From IMG/VR virus record IMGVR_UViG_3300006802_000199, positions 1 to 40,692 of that record: a DNA stretch of 40,692 nt. One strand, written 5' to 3'. The position numbers were made by a program, and so were the translations under genes. This DNA comes from a virus. The stretch's first letter is position 1. Each line of letters opens with the position of its first letter. Below are positions 1-7,685 of this stretch, one piece after another. A model generated the notes under the pieces. The model was given only the letters and a program-made list of their open reading frames with translations. It had not been told where the DNA came from and ran no database searches.

Positions 1-519
1 AGTATAGAAATCCACACCAGTTGACAATGCAACCTTGGCACCAAGACCAAACGCACCGAAGTTCTCAGCTGTATTACGCTTAGTTGAATAACCAAGCTCA
101 AGCACACCTTCCAAACGACGTTCACCAATACCAACACCGTGGTCTTTTATCGTAACTACATCGCAGTATCCTGTTCCTTCATTCTCTTTGTATGTAATTA
201 GTACGTCGTTGTTTTCTGTATCTAAATGATCCAGATTGTAATAGTTAATATCAAAGTTACTATCATTATATTGCTCGCCGTGGCGCTCAATGTAGTAATC
301 TTCTGCTTTAGCTTTACCAGTTAGTATCTCTATAGCCATCTCCTTCTCACGTTGCGCATCGGCACCATTGGTAGCCAACTCACGCACTGTAGACGGGATA
401 GGTGTAGAGTACTGTGTAGACTGCAAGATGTCAAATACCATCTTTTCAGCGCCCTTGTTAATCTTCTTAGCAAGGCCTTCAGATCCTTTGATCTGCTTAT
501 CAATCGTTTTTATACTCAT
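1..519 (-). CDS. rIIA-like GHKL ATPase, N-terminal part (cut by window edge)
   Basis: Open reading frame entering from the left edge; the visible 173 residues are the N terminus, read from ATG at 519. It shows the GHKL (Hsp90/MutL/histidine kinase) ATP-binding signatures: N box ELATNGADA (about residues 47-55), G1 box DHGVGIG (126-132) and the glycine lid GAFGLGAK (155-162). Phage rIIA proteins have this fold at their N terminus and act in membrane integrity or superinfection exclusion; such genes are common near phage replication modules. Its start lies 20 nt inside the preceding gene, so the two are probably translationally coupled. The C-terminal domains that would separate rIIA from other GHKL proteins lie outside the window. 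The fold is clear; the rIIA role is inferred. Confidence 0.72.
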   Translation of the reverse strand, partial: MSIKTIDKQIKGSEGLAKKINKGAEKMVFDILQSTQYSTPIPSTVRELATNGADAQREKEMAIEILTGKAKAEDYYIERHGEQYNDSNFDINYYNLDHLDTENNDVLITYKENEGTGYCDVVTIKDHGVGIGERRLEGVLELGYSTKRNTAENFGAFGLGAKVALSTGVDFYT

Positions 520-811
520 GTCTATTTATTTTACTTTGTTCGTGTATTTCATTTAGTTCAGCTGATAGCTCAGCATACTTAATCTCTCTAAAGAATTGTT
601 GTTGTACATCTCTGACTAGTATGAAAAACTCCAAACCATATACCGGTTCAAAGACTTTATCAAACTTCTCAAGATCTTCAAGGTATCCAAATGTATTGTA
701 CCTTGTTTCTTCATACAACTTATTAAGTTGCTTGGCTGTATCACTGTGACCTTTGGACATATCTATCCCAAGCCCATCCAGACGGAGGACCAAATCTTCT
801 GTGTATTCCAT
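500..811 (-). CDS. Hypothetical protein, 103 aa
   Basis: No family recognised. The product is mostly charged and helical, with a hydrophobic stretch near residue 60 (YGLEFFILV) and acidic or amphipathic helices on both sides. It starts 4 nt after the nuclease gene ends and its last codons overlap the start of the rIIA-like gene, so it sits in the same transcription unit. That position resembles small companions of rIIA, but nothing in the sequence shows it is rIIB. Genuine coding is supported by the tight packing and shared strand. Confidence 0.6.
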   Translation of the reverse strand: MEYTEDLVLRLDGLGIDMSKGHSDTAKQLNKLYEETRYNTFGYLEDLEKFDKVFEPVYGLEFFILVRDVQQQFFREIKYAELSAELNEIHEQSKINRHEYKND

Positions 812-814
812 AAA

Positions 815-1258
815 TTAAAGTTGTTTAATTAATTCTATTGTTTGTAGCACCTGGCCTTGATTTTTAGGCAGGTATAATACTGGAGGATTCTCCAGTTCCA
901 TGAGGTGTTTCTTAAACATCTTCCACTTCAAAGGGAAGACATCATTTGCAAAACCTTTTACTTCTATAATCCATTTACCATTAGGATCTACAAAGTCAGG
1001 AGTATATGTAATATCCCTAACCTTATATCCACTATCGATATAACCTTTTGTTTTGTGAGGCTCGTGGCACTCAGCTGTATAATGAAAACCTTCTAGTAAA
1101 ACATACTTCTTCTTTTCATACAAAGATTTAATCTCTGCATCTTCTAGTTTCTTATACGTAAAAAGTTCAAGCTTAGACCTGAACTTAATACCCTTATAAA
1201 CCTTAGCGGTAGCGTTTCTTACTTTTTTGTTTTTTGGTTTTCGTGTACGTCGCTTCAC
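815..1258 (-). CDS. PD-(D/E)XK endonuclease, T7 endonuclease I / DUF1064-like
   Basis: A 147-residue protein with a very basic N terminus followed by a compact restriction-like nuclease core: FRSKLE (acidic residue E31), YTPDF (D88), then WIIEVKG (E99, K101). The E...D...ExK layout and the YTPDF-PNG-EVKG spacing match phage T7 endonuclease I, a Holliday-junction resolvase that also degrades host DNA, and the related DUF1064 phage nucleases. Likely role: resolving branched replication or recombination intermediates before packaging. The start codon is GTG at 1258, overlapping the TGA of the primase gene (GTGA), which suggests translational coupling. Junction specificity is inferred; the nuclease fold is well supported. 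Confidence 0.78.
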   Translation of the reverse strand: MKRRTRKPKNKKVRNATAKVYKGIKFRSKLELFTYKKLEDAEIKSLYEKKKYVLLEGFHYTAECHEPHKTKGYIDSGYKVRDITYTPDFVDPNGKWIIEVKGFANDVFPLKWKMFKKHLMELENPPVLYLPKNQGQVLQTIELIKQL

Positions 1259-2247
1259 AATTGTATGTCTATCAATGTTTGTAATCCTTTTGTTTGTTTA
1301 AAGTGCGCAACATAGTCTGACGGATCTTTTAATTGATACTCGTCAGGTATGAGAATGTTCTTCATAGGATAATATTCTTTACAAATCTTTTTAGCCATGG
1401 TCTGACCAGGGTTGTTAGGATTAGTAAAGTCATTATCATAAAAGACTGCAACTTGTTTAAATCTCTGTTTTAGTTCTTCGATTGTACTGCGCAGTGGCAA
1501 TTGCATTTCTGATTGCATGGCGACTGCAGAGATACCCATCTCGAAAAGGCACATAACATCTTTGAGAGATGATGCGATAATGCAGAGATCCCCTTTGTTA
1601 GGTAATTGATCATATCCTTGAATTTGTTTAGAGTTAGTATTGCTCATCCACTTTACTTCTTCGTAAGGTGAATAAATTTTGTATTTCCTACCTATTTTAT
1701 ATGCATAGCTAAGCTTACATGTAAATCTACTGTCATTAATCCAGTAGTGTGAGATAGGGCTAACTGCAAACTTAGTCAAAGTTTTTTTACTAATCAAGTA
1801 TTGAGACCAAAAATCTGCATCTTTACGCTTCCAAGGCCTAGACTTCTTTTTAATTATAGTTACTTTTTTGTTTTCAATCTTTATTTTAGATTGATACCCA
1901 AGGTAACCTTTGGTGAAAGCCATCTCCTCTTTGCTTGATGCAAGATTAAGACCAAAGTCATTGTCAATTATACGAAGAGCAGAATAAAAAGAAACATTGT
2001 ATGCTGCCATGACATAACCAAAGCAATCAAATTTATGATCCGGATAAGCAAAGTCTTTGTACAAAAGTCTACCTTTCCAAAGTATAATATAAACACCTGG
2101 TTTCTTATCCTGTCTAATCTCACTGCAAAATTTAACACCCAACTGTTTAAAAGAATTACAATAGTATGCAAATATATCTACCTCACTAATCTTTGATAGT
2201 ATTCTATCAGGCGTCAATACATCCTCACTACTTCTGCTTTTAATCAT
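1255..2247 (-). CDS. DNA primase, DnaG/Toprim type
   Basis: 330 residues. The N-terminal third resembles the catalytic N domain of phage primases: FCSEIRQDKKPG, then FAYPDHKFDCFGYVMAAYN and SFYSALRIIDNDFGLNL. The C-terminal half has a Toprim-like core with LCIIASSLKDVMCLFEMGI (glutamate position replaced by S/D-rich text), VAVFYDNDF carrying the DxD-type metal site, and a following GQTMAKKICKEYYP helix. It would synthesise RNA primers for the replisome, working with the DnaB-type helicase and family A polymerase in the same arm. A strong terminator lies just upstream (2269-2294), so it probably heads its own unit or is reached by read-through. It is shorter than bacterial DnaG and has no obvious zinc finger, as in many phage primases. 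Confidence 0.75.
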   Translation of the reverse strand: MIKSRSSEDVLTPDRILSKISEVDIFAYYCNSFKQLGVKFCSEIRQDKKPGVYIILWKGRLLYKDFAYPDHKFDCFGYVMAAYNVSFYSALRIIDNDFGLNLASSKEEMAFTKGYLGYQSKIKIENKKVTIIKKKSRPWKRKDADFWSQYLISKKTLTKFAVSPISHYWINDSRFTCKLSYAYKIGRKYKIYSPYEEVKWMSNTNSKQIQGYDQLPNKGDLCIIASSLKDVMCLFEMGISAVAMQSEMQLPLRSTIEELKQRFKQVAVFYDNDFTNPNNPGQTMAKKICKEYYPMKNILIPDEYQLKDPSDYVAHFKQTKGLQTLIDIQL

Positions 2248-2268
2248 AGTTTGCGAATTTAAAATAAA

Positions 2269-2294
2269 AAAGGGTAGCTTTTACACTACCCTTT
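2269..2294 (-). terminator. Intrinsic terminator after the SSB-like gene
   Basis: AAAGGGTAG (2269-2277) pairs perfectly with CTACCCTTT (2286-2294) around an 8-nt loop. On the minus strand the stem is followed at once by a run of T (TTTTTTATTTT). It sits between the SSB-like gene and the primase gene. The remaining gap sequence (2295-2352) holds a direct repeat AGGCCATA (about 2313 and 2333) and a short hairpin TAACC-acta-GGTTA; no gene is seen there. Confidence 0.85.
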
Positions 2295-2352
2295 ATTATT
2301 TGATTAACTAGGCCATATAACCACTAGGTTACAAGGCCATACTACTATAATG

Positions 2353-3102
2353 TTACACCCAGTCTTCATCTTCTGATACATTATCAGAGTCAGCATCTGG
2401 AGTAACAACGGCTAGTTCAGGACTAAATGCACCCCAAGCTAACGTCGTGTCAAACTCTGCATTGAATGTTCCATAATCATCATTAAGATTCTTAACGAAC
2501 AAGTCATCACGTTGAGGTTTTACACGACCAAATACTTTTGTGTACACAGTCTGATACTTACCATCTTTAACACCAATCAGTAATCTAACTTCATTACTCT
2601 CTAGAAGTTTAACCAAAGCTTTAACCTCAGTTACATCACCCTTAACAATCTTAGCTATACTATCAAAGTAAGCCTCATCGCCATTAGCAACGTTAGCCCA
2701 CTGCTTAACAAAATTGATAAGAGTTTCTTCACCGGTCAATGCTTTACGCAAACCTTCTTTCTTGAACCAATCATACTCAGGCTCACCGTCAGACCAAGTA
2801 GACTGACCAATAGCATTAATCCACTGGTTCTTACCTGTCTGAGATACACGCTCTGATCCGTTCATAAGAAGATCAAATCTTGTAGTAAGATCTTCATTCT
2901 TAATCCAGAAAGTTAGTTTGAAATACTCAGTTCCGTTTAGTTCAACAAAATAGTTTGGGTCTTGTTTTACCATGATGCCCAATTCGTGCAGCTCAGCCAT
3001 TGTAGGGTTTACTGCGATTACTTTGAAGTTGCCAAGGCCTGAAAATAGTTTAATACCTCCGCCTGCAACTTCGACATTACTGTCATTGCTTTTAATAGCC
3101 AT
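2353..3102 (-). CDS. Probable single-stranded DNA-binding protein, 249 aa
   Basis: Assignment is by architecture and context, not by a clear motif. The protein begins with a glycine-rich N terminus, continues as a mixed alpha/beta body rich in aromatic and charged residues (FKLTFWIKNEDL, VRLLIGVKDGKYQTVY, KVFGRVKPQRDD), and ends in an acidic tail closing with an aromatic and an aliphatic residue (NVSEDEDWV). Acidic tails of this kind are typical of phage and bacterial SSBs, where they recruit polymerase and helicase. Its place between the Sak4-like ATPase and the primase, followed by a strong terminator as for a highly expressed gene, fits. It could instead be another structural component of the replisome. 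Confidence 0.5.
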   Translation of the reverse strand: MAIKSNDSNVEVAGGGIKLFSGLGNFKVIAVNPTMAELHELGIMVKQDPNYFVELNGTEYFKLTFWIKNEDLTTRFDLLMNGSERVSQTGKNQWINAIGQSTWSDGEPEYDWFKKEGLRKALTGEETLINFVKQWANVANGDEAYFDSIAKIVKGDVTEVKALVKLLESNEVRLLIGVKDGKYQTVYTKVFGRVKPQRDDLFVKNLNDDYGTFNAEFDTTLAWGAFSPELAVVTPDADSDNVSEDEDWV

Positions 3103-3120
3103 AATAAATTAGTTTAATAA

Positions 3121-3501
3121 TTAAAATTCATCTTCATCTTCACCATACTCTCCTATAAAAGGATCTTCCTGTTGTAACTCAGGTGTAGCTGCTATAGTAG
3201 ACATAGCTTCTTGGTGTACATCTGGTTCTTCTACAGGAATACTAGTCTGATTAGGATCTGCAGCTGTATCATCAACAAAGTTGAAAGACAACTTACGGAC
3301 CTTTCTAGCTTTCTTACCCTTCAATGCTGGGTGCTGGAACATCTGTGTTACTTCCCACTTCTCAAGACCATACTTCTCTTGAATACCTGGACGGTCAACG
3401 CCGTTGTCCAAGTCTTCCAGAATCATAGATACTGTAATAGTGTTTGGTGTTTCGTTTTTCTGCGTGACCTCGCCAGGGTTGTTTGTGCGTGCTTCAATCA
3501 T
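3121..3501 (-). CDS. Hypothetical acidic protein with possible helix-turn-helix, 126 aa
   Basis: No family recognised. The central part (about residues 24-70) reads like a small helical DNA-binding unit: a DLDNGVDRPGIQEKYGLEKW segment resembling a helix-turn-helix, followed by the basic patch LKGKKARKVRKLSFNF. The C-terminal half is low-complexity and strongly acidic (ends EYGEDEDEF). A basic core with an acidic tail is compatible with an SSB accessory or replication mediator. It lies between the Sak4-like ATPase and the SSB-like gene, 18 nt before the latter, in the same operon. Confidence 0.55.
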   Translation of the reverse strand: MIEARTNNPGEVTQKNETPNTITVSMILEDLDNGVDRPGIQEKYGLEKWEVTQMFQHPALKGKKARKVRKLSFNFVDDTAADPNQTSIPVEEPDVHQEAMSTIAATPELQQEDPFIGEYGEDEDEF

Positions 3502-3520
3502 GATTTAAAATTTTACGCGG

Positions 3521-4222
3521 TTAATCAATAAATATTTCTGACCAATTTAGAGGCATGGTCTTACCTTTCAAGTGGTTGCAACGTGAACCTGCAGTCACAT
3601 CATCCATAGAGTTAAATGAAATCATAGTCTCATCGTCTTCTCTGTAAATATAACCAACAGCATCAGCGTTAGCACATGTAATCTGCTTGATCTTACCAGT
3701 CAAGTCAAGGTCCTTTACAGCAACCTCTTTGCCTTTCTTCTCAAGCATCTTGTCCTTTAGGTGGCCAACTAAGATAACATGATCCGCTAGTTTATTCAGT
3801 CTGTCTATCCATTTCTTGTAGGCTATACGTAAATATAAATAGCCAGCGCCGTTTGGCAATGATAGGACTGATGCACCAGGGTTCTTCTGTTCAAAGTTCT
3901 TACCCATAGGAGTTTGCATGTATATAGTTTTAGCTTCAGCTTCACACCATTCCTCCAACTTGGAGATAGTGTCAATAGCCACATACTTGTATGGTCTACC
4001 ATCTTTTATGATAGCTTTCCCAACTTCACCAAGTTCTTTTAAGCTGCTAACTTTAATCTTCAAGGCATCAACCATGTCTGAGCCTTCTTCAAGGTCAATG
4101 ATTAAACAATCCTTTAATTGTGACAATACTGTAGTCTTACCTATCTTAGGTGGACCATAGATTATCATGTTCTTAGGCGACTTACGGCTCGCCTTGACCA
4201 CAGTTTTTGGTAACTCCATCAT
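3521..4222 (-). CDS. RecA-like ATPase, Sak4/AAA_24 family
   Basis: 233 residues forming a single RecA-type ATPase core: Walker A GPPKIGKT (residues 23-30), the acidic strand LIIDLEEGSDM (about 39-49), Walker B YKYVAIDTISKLEEW, and a later conserved HVILVGHLKDK strand. This matches Sak4-type phage proteins, short RecA relatives that help anneal or pair ssDNA together with the phage SSB. The SSB-like gene lies two genes downstream, as is often the case. Two ATGs stand in tandem at 4222 and 4219; the first overlaps the helicase stop as ATGA and is chosen for that reason. Family level is well supported, recombination role inferred. Confidence 0.78.
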   Translation of the reverse strand: MMELPKTVVKASRKSPKNMIIYGPPKIGKTTVLSQLKDCLIIDLEEGSDMVDALKIKVSSLKELGEVGKAIIKDGRPYKYVAIDTISKLEEWCEAEAKTIYMQTPMGKNFEQKNPGASVLSLPNGAGYLYLRIAYKKWIDRLNKLADHVILVGHLKDKMLEKKGKEVAVKDLDLTGKIKQITCANADAVGYIYREDDETMISFNSMDDVTAGSRCNHLKGKTMPLNWSEIFID

Positions 4223-5166
4223 TTTCTTTCTTTAATATTAAATGTACTCATGTCTGCTTCATAACCAATCATACCAAGCAAGCCGTCACGATTCTTTTCC
4301 ATATGACATGCGAGTAACCCTTGCGGGTTCTCACCGCAGTATGTATCTGTGATACCATACAAGTCATAAGGACGATTAAGAATCATAACTACATGTGCAT
4401 CCTGGCCAATACTATCACCACCAAACAAATCTGTTAGTAGTGGCTGGTACTGATTCTTAGCACGATGTTCTTGTTCTATGTTACGATTGAGCTGTGATAA
4501 TAATATATTAATAACTCCAAGTTTTGATTGCATCCACATGCAACCCTTAGATACTGTGTTTAGTCTGCGCAACTCTGTTTCTTCATTGCCACGTATCAAA
4601 CGTGAGTGGTCAAATAAGTTGATCACTGTGTGCTCAGGATGCTGACTAAATAGTTCTTCGTTAGTATTCATTATGTATTCCATACTACGAGGAACATTGT
4701 TAAAGTATATAGGATAGTTCTTATACTTCTGAACTTTTGCCGCATAGATACCAAAGTCTTTATCAGACAATGTATTATCTACAGACAGTAGTTCAGCCAT
4801 TTGTTTTTGAACATCCTTTGATGCTGACCGCATCACCTGCTGGTAACCGGGCATCTCAAAGGTCCAATACAATACAATTATTTTCTTGTGCCTGTTAGTA
4901 TCAAGCACATCAAAGATTAGCTGGTTGCTGAATGCTGATTTACCAACACCAGGACGACCAGCAACTACATACATCTTACCCTTTTGTAGGCCACCTAGAA
5001 GATTCCTGTTAAGTCTTTTCCAGGACGTAGCTAGTACGTTCCGTTGCCCTTTCTTAGCCTGTTTGACTATAGCAACAGATTGATTTACCGCCCTGTCTAT
5101 TCTTTGAAATCCTCTAGTTTGAAATACGTTAGAGTCTTCTTGTGATTCTTTCTTGTTCTCCTGCAT
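4219..5166 (-). CDS. Replicative helicase, DnaB C-terminal domain type
   Basis: 315 residues containing the RecA-like motor of DnaB helicases: Walker A GRPGVGKS (70-77) after GLQKGKMYVVA, the downstream glutamate motif YWTFEMPG, a Walker B-like strand HTVINLFDHSRL, and VINILLSQLNR (sensor-like motif), then TDLFGGDSIGQDAHVVMIL near the C terminus. The N-terminal primase-interacting domain of bacterial DnaB is missing, as in T7/T4-type or other phage versions. It would unwind DNA 5' to 3' on the lagging strand with the primase encoded nearby. The gene overlaps its upstream neighbour by 38 nt and its downstream one by 4 nt. Confidence 0.85.
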   Translation of the reverse strand: MQENKKESQEDSNVFQTRGFQRIDRAVNQSVAIVKQAKKGQRNVLATSWKRLNRNLLGGLQKGKMYVVAGRPGVGKSAFSNQLIFDVLDTNRHKKIIVLYWTFEMPGYQQVMRSASKDVQKQMAELLSVDNTLSDKDFGIYAAKVQKYKNYPIYFNNVPRSMEYIMNTNEELFSQHPEHTVINLFDHSRLIRGNEETELRRLNTVSKGCMWMQSKLGVINILLSQLNRNIEQEHRAKNQYQPLLTDLFGGDSIGQDAHVVMILNRPYDLYGITDTYCGENPQGLLACHMEKNRDGLLGMIGYEADMSTFNIKERK

Positions 5167-5674
5167 CGTCGTCTATATTTGTGTATTTTTCCCAAGTGTG
5201 ATTGTTTATCCACACTTCAAGATTTTGTAAGTATTCTAATCTTTGTTTGTCTACCTTCAGCTGAACATGCAATAGTTTCATAATACGATCATGCACGTGC
5301 CTTCTATCCAAAACAATCTTTCTATACCTTTCTTTGGCTTTAAAGTTTGTCTTGGCATCTGGATCTGAAGCATGTAATACCCTGATACCATTAGATGTTC
5401 TAACTTTCATAGGATACGTAGCCAAAAGCTGAGCAAACATCTGATCAAAATCAGAAGCAAACAAATCAATAAACTTCTGCCTAACAATGTATGTGTCATA
5501 GCCTTCAGGGCCAATCTTAACGAATCCTTTCTCTTGTAAGTCATCCCAGTTAGGGTTTAATTTTAGATTAGACAGAGTCTTAAATCCTTTTCTGTATATA
5601 GCATACAAAGCAAGATAATCATCTGCACTTATCTCATTTTCAGTTAATAAATTAATGTCAATTTCTAATTGCAT
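5129..5674 (-). CDS. Hypothetical protein upstream of DnaB-type helicase, 181 aa
   Basis: Not recognised. The first 70 residues look like a small winged-helix-type fold (DDYLALYAIYRKGFKTLSNL, then a strand-turn YDTYIVRQKFIDLF). The rest is helical and basic with several RH/KR pairs (KAKERYRKIVLDRRHVHDRI), ending in a polar tail. It overlaps the helicase start by 38 nt. Phage helicase loaders and replication initiators often sit in exactly this position and have such helical basic domains, so a loader-like role is a reasonable but unproven guess. Confidence 0.6.
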   Translation of the reverse strand: MQLEIDINLLTENEISADDYLALYAIYRKGFKTLSNLKLNPNWDDLQEKGFVKIGPEGYDTYIVRQKFIDLFASDFDQMFAQLLATYPMKVRTSNGIRVLHASDPDAKTNFKAKERYRKIVLDRRHVHDRIMKLLHVQLKVDKQRLEYLQNLEVWINNHTWEKYTNIDDDAGEQERITRRL

Positions 5675-5705
5675 AAGCTTATAAATTTACGAAAAATGCG
5701 CCTGA

Positions 5706-6899
5706 TTAACAAGGTAACCAGGTCACATTATCTAGATTTTTCACACTACTTTTCAACCATTTTTCTTCTTGACTATCCTTGACATACAAGATATGTATCT
5801 TGCCTATCTTACCTTCTTGATAACGTATAATTCTACCTACACGTTGTATCATAGTTAAGGACTTGCTAGTCAAGCCACATATAACAGCCATTGTAGCATC
5901 AGCCACATCGAAGCCCTGGTTCAAAGCTTTTGTAGAACATAGCACAGGCTTGTCACCTGATCTAAAATCTTTCAGTGCTTGTTCTTTTTGTTTCTTAGTT
6001 TTCCCACTGTGATATACAGTAGAGAATGTTTCTGTTGCATCTGCAAGTTTGTTAGTAAACTCATTGCTACCACCAAACACAAGTATCTTTTCACCTATGT
6101 TCTTGACAACAATCTTTTGCAACTCTGCAATTTTACCATCGGCATGGTCTACCACAGCTTTACGTGCTCTAATAGAGCGATAGAACTGTGCAGCAGCAGC
6201 TTTATCTTCAGAGCTAGCCGTGTGTTTACCTGCACCCATAATATGCTTTGCTTTATCAAATGCACCAAACTGTCCAAGACAGTATTTAGCATATACAAAT
6301 GTATTATTAGCTTTCTTGTACTCTTTCTGTTCAACATCAGTTAGCTGTATAGGTATGCAAACTATCTCATAAGGAGAAACAAGGCCAAGCGCTACACATT
6401 CATCAAGACTTATCATATACACTAGAGGAGCAATCTTGTACAACAACTCTTTATACTCGTAATCTTCAGGTAATGTAGCAGTCATGCACAATAATCTGTC
6501 CCAAGTATTGTTCTCAAAGAACTTGCGATACTCAGGTGACAGACCAAGGTGTATCTCATCACAGACCACAACATCATAGTGCTGATCCTCTAGCTTGTAA
6601 GCAGAAGCATAACATAAGATGTCTACATTATCTAGCGCAGACTCATAGCCCCACTTAATAAACTCCTCTTTAAATTGGTCTTGCAACTGATGGGTAGGAA
6701 CTAGTACAAGTCCCTTGCCACCATCAGATAAGGTTTTAGCTACAGCTATAACACCACACCTAGACTTACCAAAGCCTGTACCAGCGATAATACTACCGTT
6801 AAAACCTTTCTTTGCCCAATTGTTAAGAGCTTTCTTTTGCTCTGTATCTTTTACTTTTATTAGTTTACTCATCCCTAAATCTATCTGGATCTGGCTCAT
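5706..6899 (-). CDS. Superfamily 2 DNA helicase (DEAH-type, UvsW/RecG-like)
   Basis: 397 residues with the full SF2 motif set: motif I GTGFGKS (40-46), Ia LVLVPTHQL, motif II DEIH (114-117), motif III TAT (140-142), motif IV region KILVFGGSNEF, motif V VLCSTKALNQGFDV, and motif VI QRVGRIIR. The size and layout are those of compact phage recombination helicases such as UvsW that process stalled forks and R-loops. The first ATG is at 6899; an alternative ATG at 6872 (MSKLIKV) would shorten the overlap with the preceding gene. The helicase class is certain, the exact substrate is not. Confidence 0.88.
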   Translation of the reverse strand: MSQIQIDLGMSKLIKVKDTEQKKALNNWAKKGFNGSIIAGTGFGKSRCGVIAVAKTLSDGGKGLVLVPTHQLQDQFKEEFIKWGYESALDNVDILCYASAYKLEDQHYDVVVCDEIHLGLSPEYRKFFENNTWDRLLCMTATLPEDYEYKELLYKIAPLVYMISLDECVALGLVSPYEIVCIPIQLTDVEQKEYKKANNTFVYAKYCLGQFGAFDKAKHIMGAGKHTASSEDKAAAAQFYRSIRARKAVVDHADGKIAELQKIVVKNIGEKILVFGGSNEFTNKLADATETFSTVYHSGKTKKQKEQALKDFRSGDKPVLCSTKALNQGFDVADATMAVICGLTSKSLTMIQRVGRIIRYQEGKIGKIHILYVKDSQEEKWLKSSVKNLDNVTWLPC

Positions 6900-7143
6900 A
6901 GTCTTCGTAGTTTTCTTGTATTATACCTTCAAGTTCATCTTTATCAAACTCTTCAAAACCCTGCATAAAATGCAGAATATCTACCTTTAACAGGTTACCA
7001 TTAGTGTCTGTTAAGTTTGCCCATAAGGCATTAATTGTAACACCGCCGTGGTAACCTGTACCACTGTAGTCTAATTCAGATGATTCATATTCATAATCAA
7101 CTTGGACCGTGTATCCATTTTCTAATTCTATTTCGTGTAACAT
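6865..7143 (-). CDS. Hypothetical acidic protein, 92 aa
   Basis: No family recognised. It is beta-rich at the N terminus (LHEIELENGYTVQVDYEYES) and increasingly acidic toward the C terminus (EEFDKDELEGIIQENYEDYE), with no membrane segment. The gene starts 3 nt after the 34-residue membrane peptide ends and overlaps the SF2 helicase gene by 35 nt, so it is an integral member of the operon. Confidence 0.6.
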   Translation of the reverse strand: MLHEIELENGYTVQVDYEYESSELDYSGTGYHGGVTINALWANLTDTNGNLLKVDILHFMQGFEEFDKDELEGIIQENYEDYEPDPDRFRDE

Positions 7144-7146
7144 AAT

Positions 7147-7251
7147 TTAATTATTTATAATTAACATTGTTAATATTAATACTATTATACCTAGAAAGCC
7201 TATAGTACAGGCAAACATGTTGTAGTCAAATTCGTGTTTTGGTTTGTTCAT
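7147..7251 (-). CDS. 34-residue single-pass membrane peptide
   Basis: Very short ORF supported by context. Its ATG (7251-7249) overlaps the TGA of the DnaA-like gene in a perfect ATGA arrangement, and its stop lies 3 nt before the next ATG. The peptide has a polar N terminus (MNKPKHEFDYN) and then one continuous hydrophobic segment of about 21 residues (FACTIGFLGIIVLILTMLII), ending in NN. It looks like a single transmembrane helix with the charged end inside. Function unknown; candidates are a small membrane modulator or an anchor for the replication complex. Confidence 0.6.
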   Translation of the reverse strand: MNKPKHEFDYNMFACTIGFLGIIVLILTMLIINN

Positions 7252-7685
7252 GATAATATTACTTGTATTTTACTAATTTGCATTTGCAGTTCTTCATTTT
7301 CATGCTCAAGATATTCCACACGAGCTGCAAACTTTTTTATCATTTCATCTTTATCATTAGAATCTGACATACCTTTAATTCCTATAGCTATTTCACATAT
7401 ATTAAAGAACTCTGCATATGCCTTATCTACATCCATAAGATCTGCATGCACTTTAAATGCGTGCAGCACTGTAGCATGATCTCTATGAAATATAGCAGCA
7501 TTTACAGTAGAGCTGTATTTTAACTTATCATTAATAAGCACCATACATATACGTCTAGCCGCAACTACTTCACCGTTTCTGGTTTTACCTCTAATCTTAC
7601 TGATTGGGACCTCAGTAAGTCTAGACACAGTAGCAAGTATTCTTGCAACGTTTGCATCTAGTTTATATAATTTTATTTTTCCCAT
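7248..7685 (-). CDS. DnaA domain IV-like DNA-binding protein with coiled-coil tail
   Basis: 145 residues. The N-terminal 85 match the DNA-binding domain IV of the bacterial initiator DnaA: helix ARILATVSRLTEVPISKIRG, then RNGEVVAARRICMVLINDKL, and the signature region FHRDHATVLHAFK, equivalent to the GxRDHTTVLHA motif that reads the DnaA box. There is no AAA+ ATPase domain. The last 45 residues form a heptad-like coiled coil. It could recognise DnaA boxes in the phage origin and bring in helicase, or compete with host DnaA. It lies directly downstream of the DNA polymerase gene (13-nt overlap). Confidence 0.75.
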   Translation of the reverse strand: MGKIKLYKLDANVARILATVSRLTEVPISKIRGKTRNGEVVAARRICMVLINDKLKYSSTVNAAIFHRDHATVLHAFKVHADLMDVDKAYAEFFNICEIAIGIKGMSDSNDKDEMIKKFAARVEYLEHENEELQMQISKIQVILS

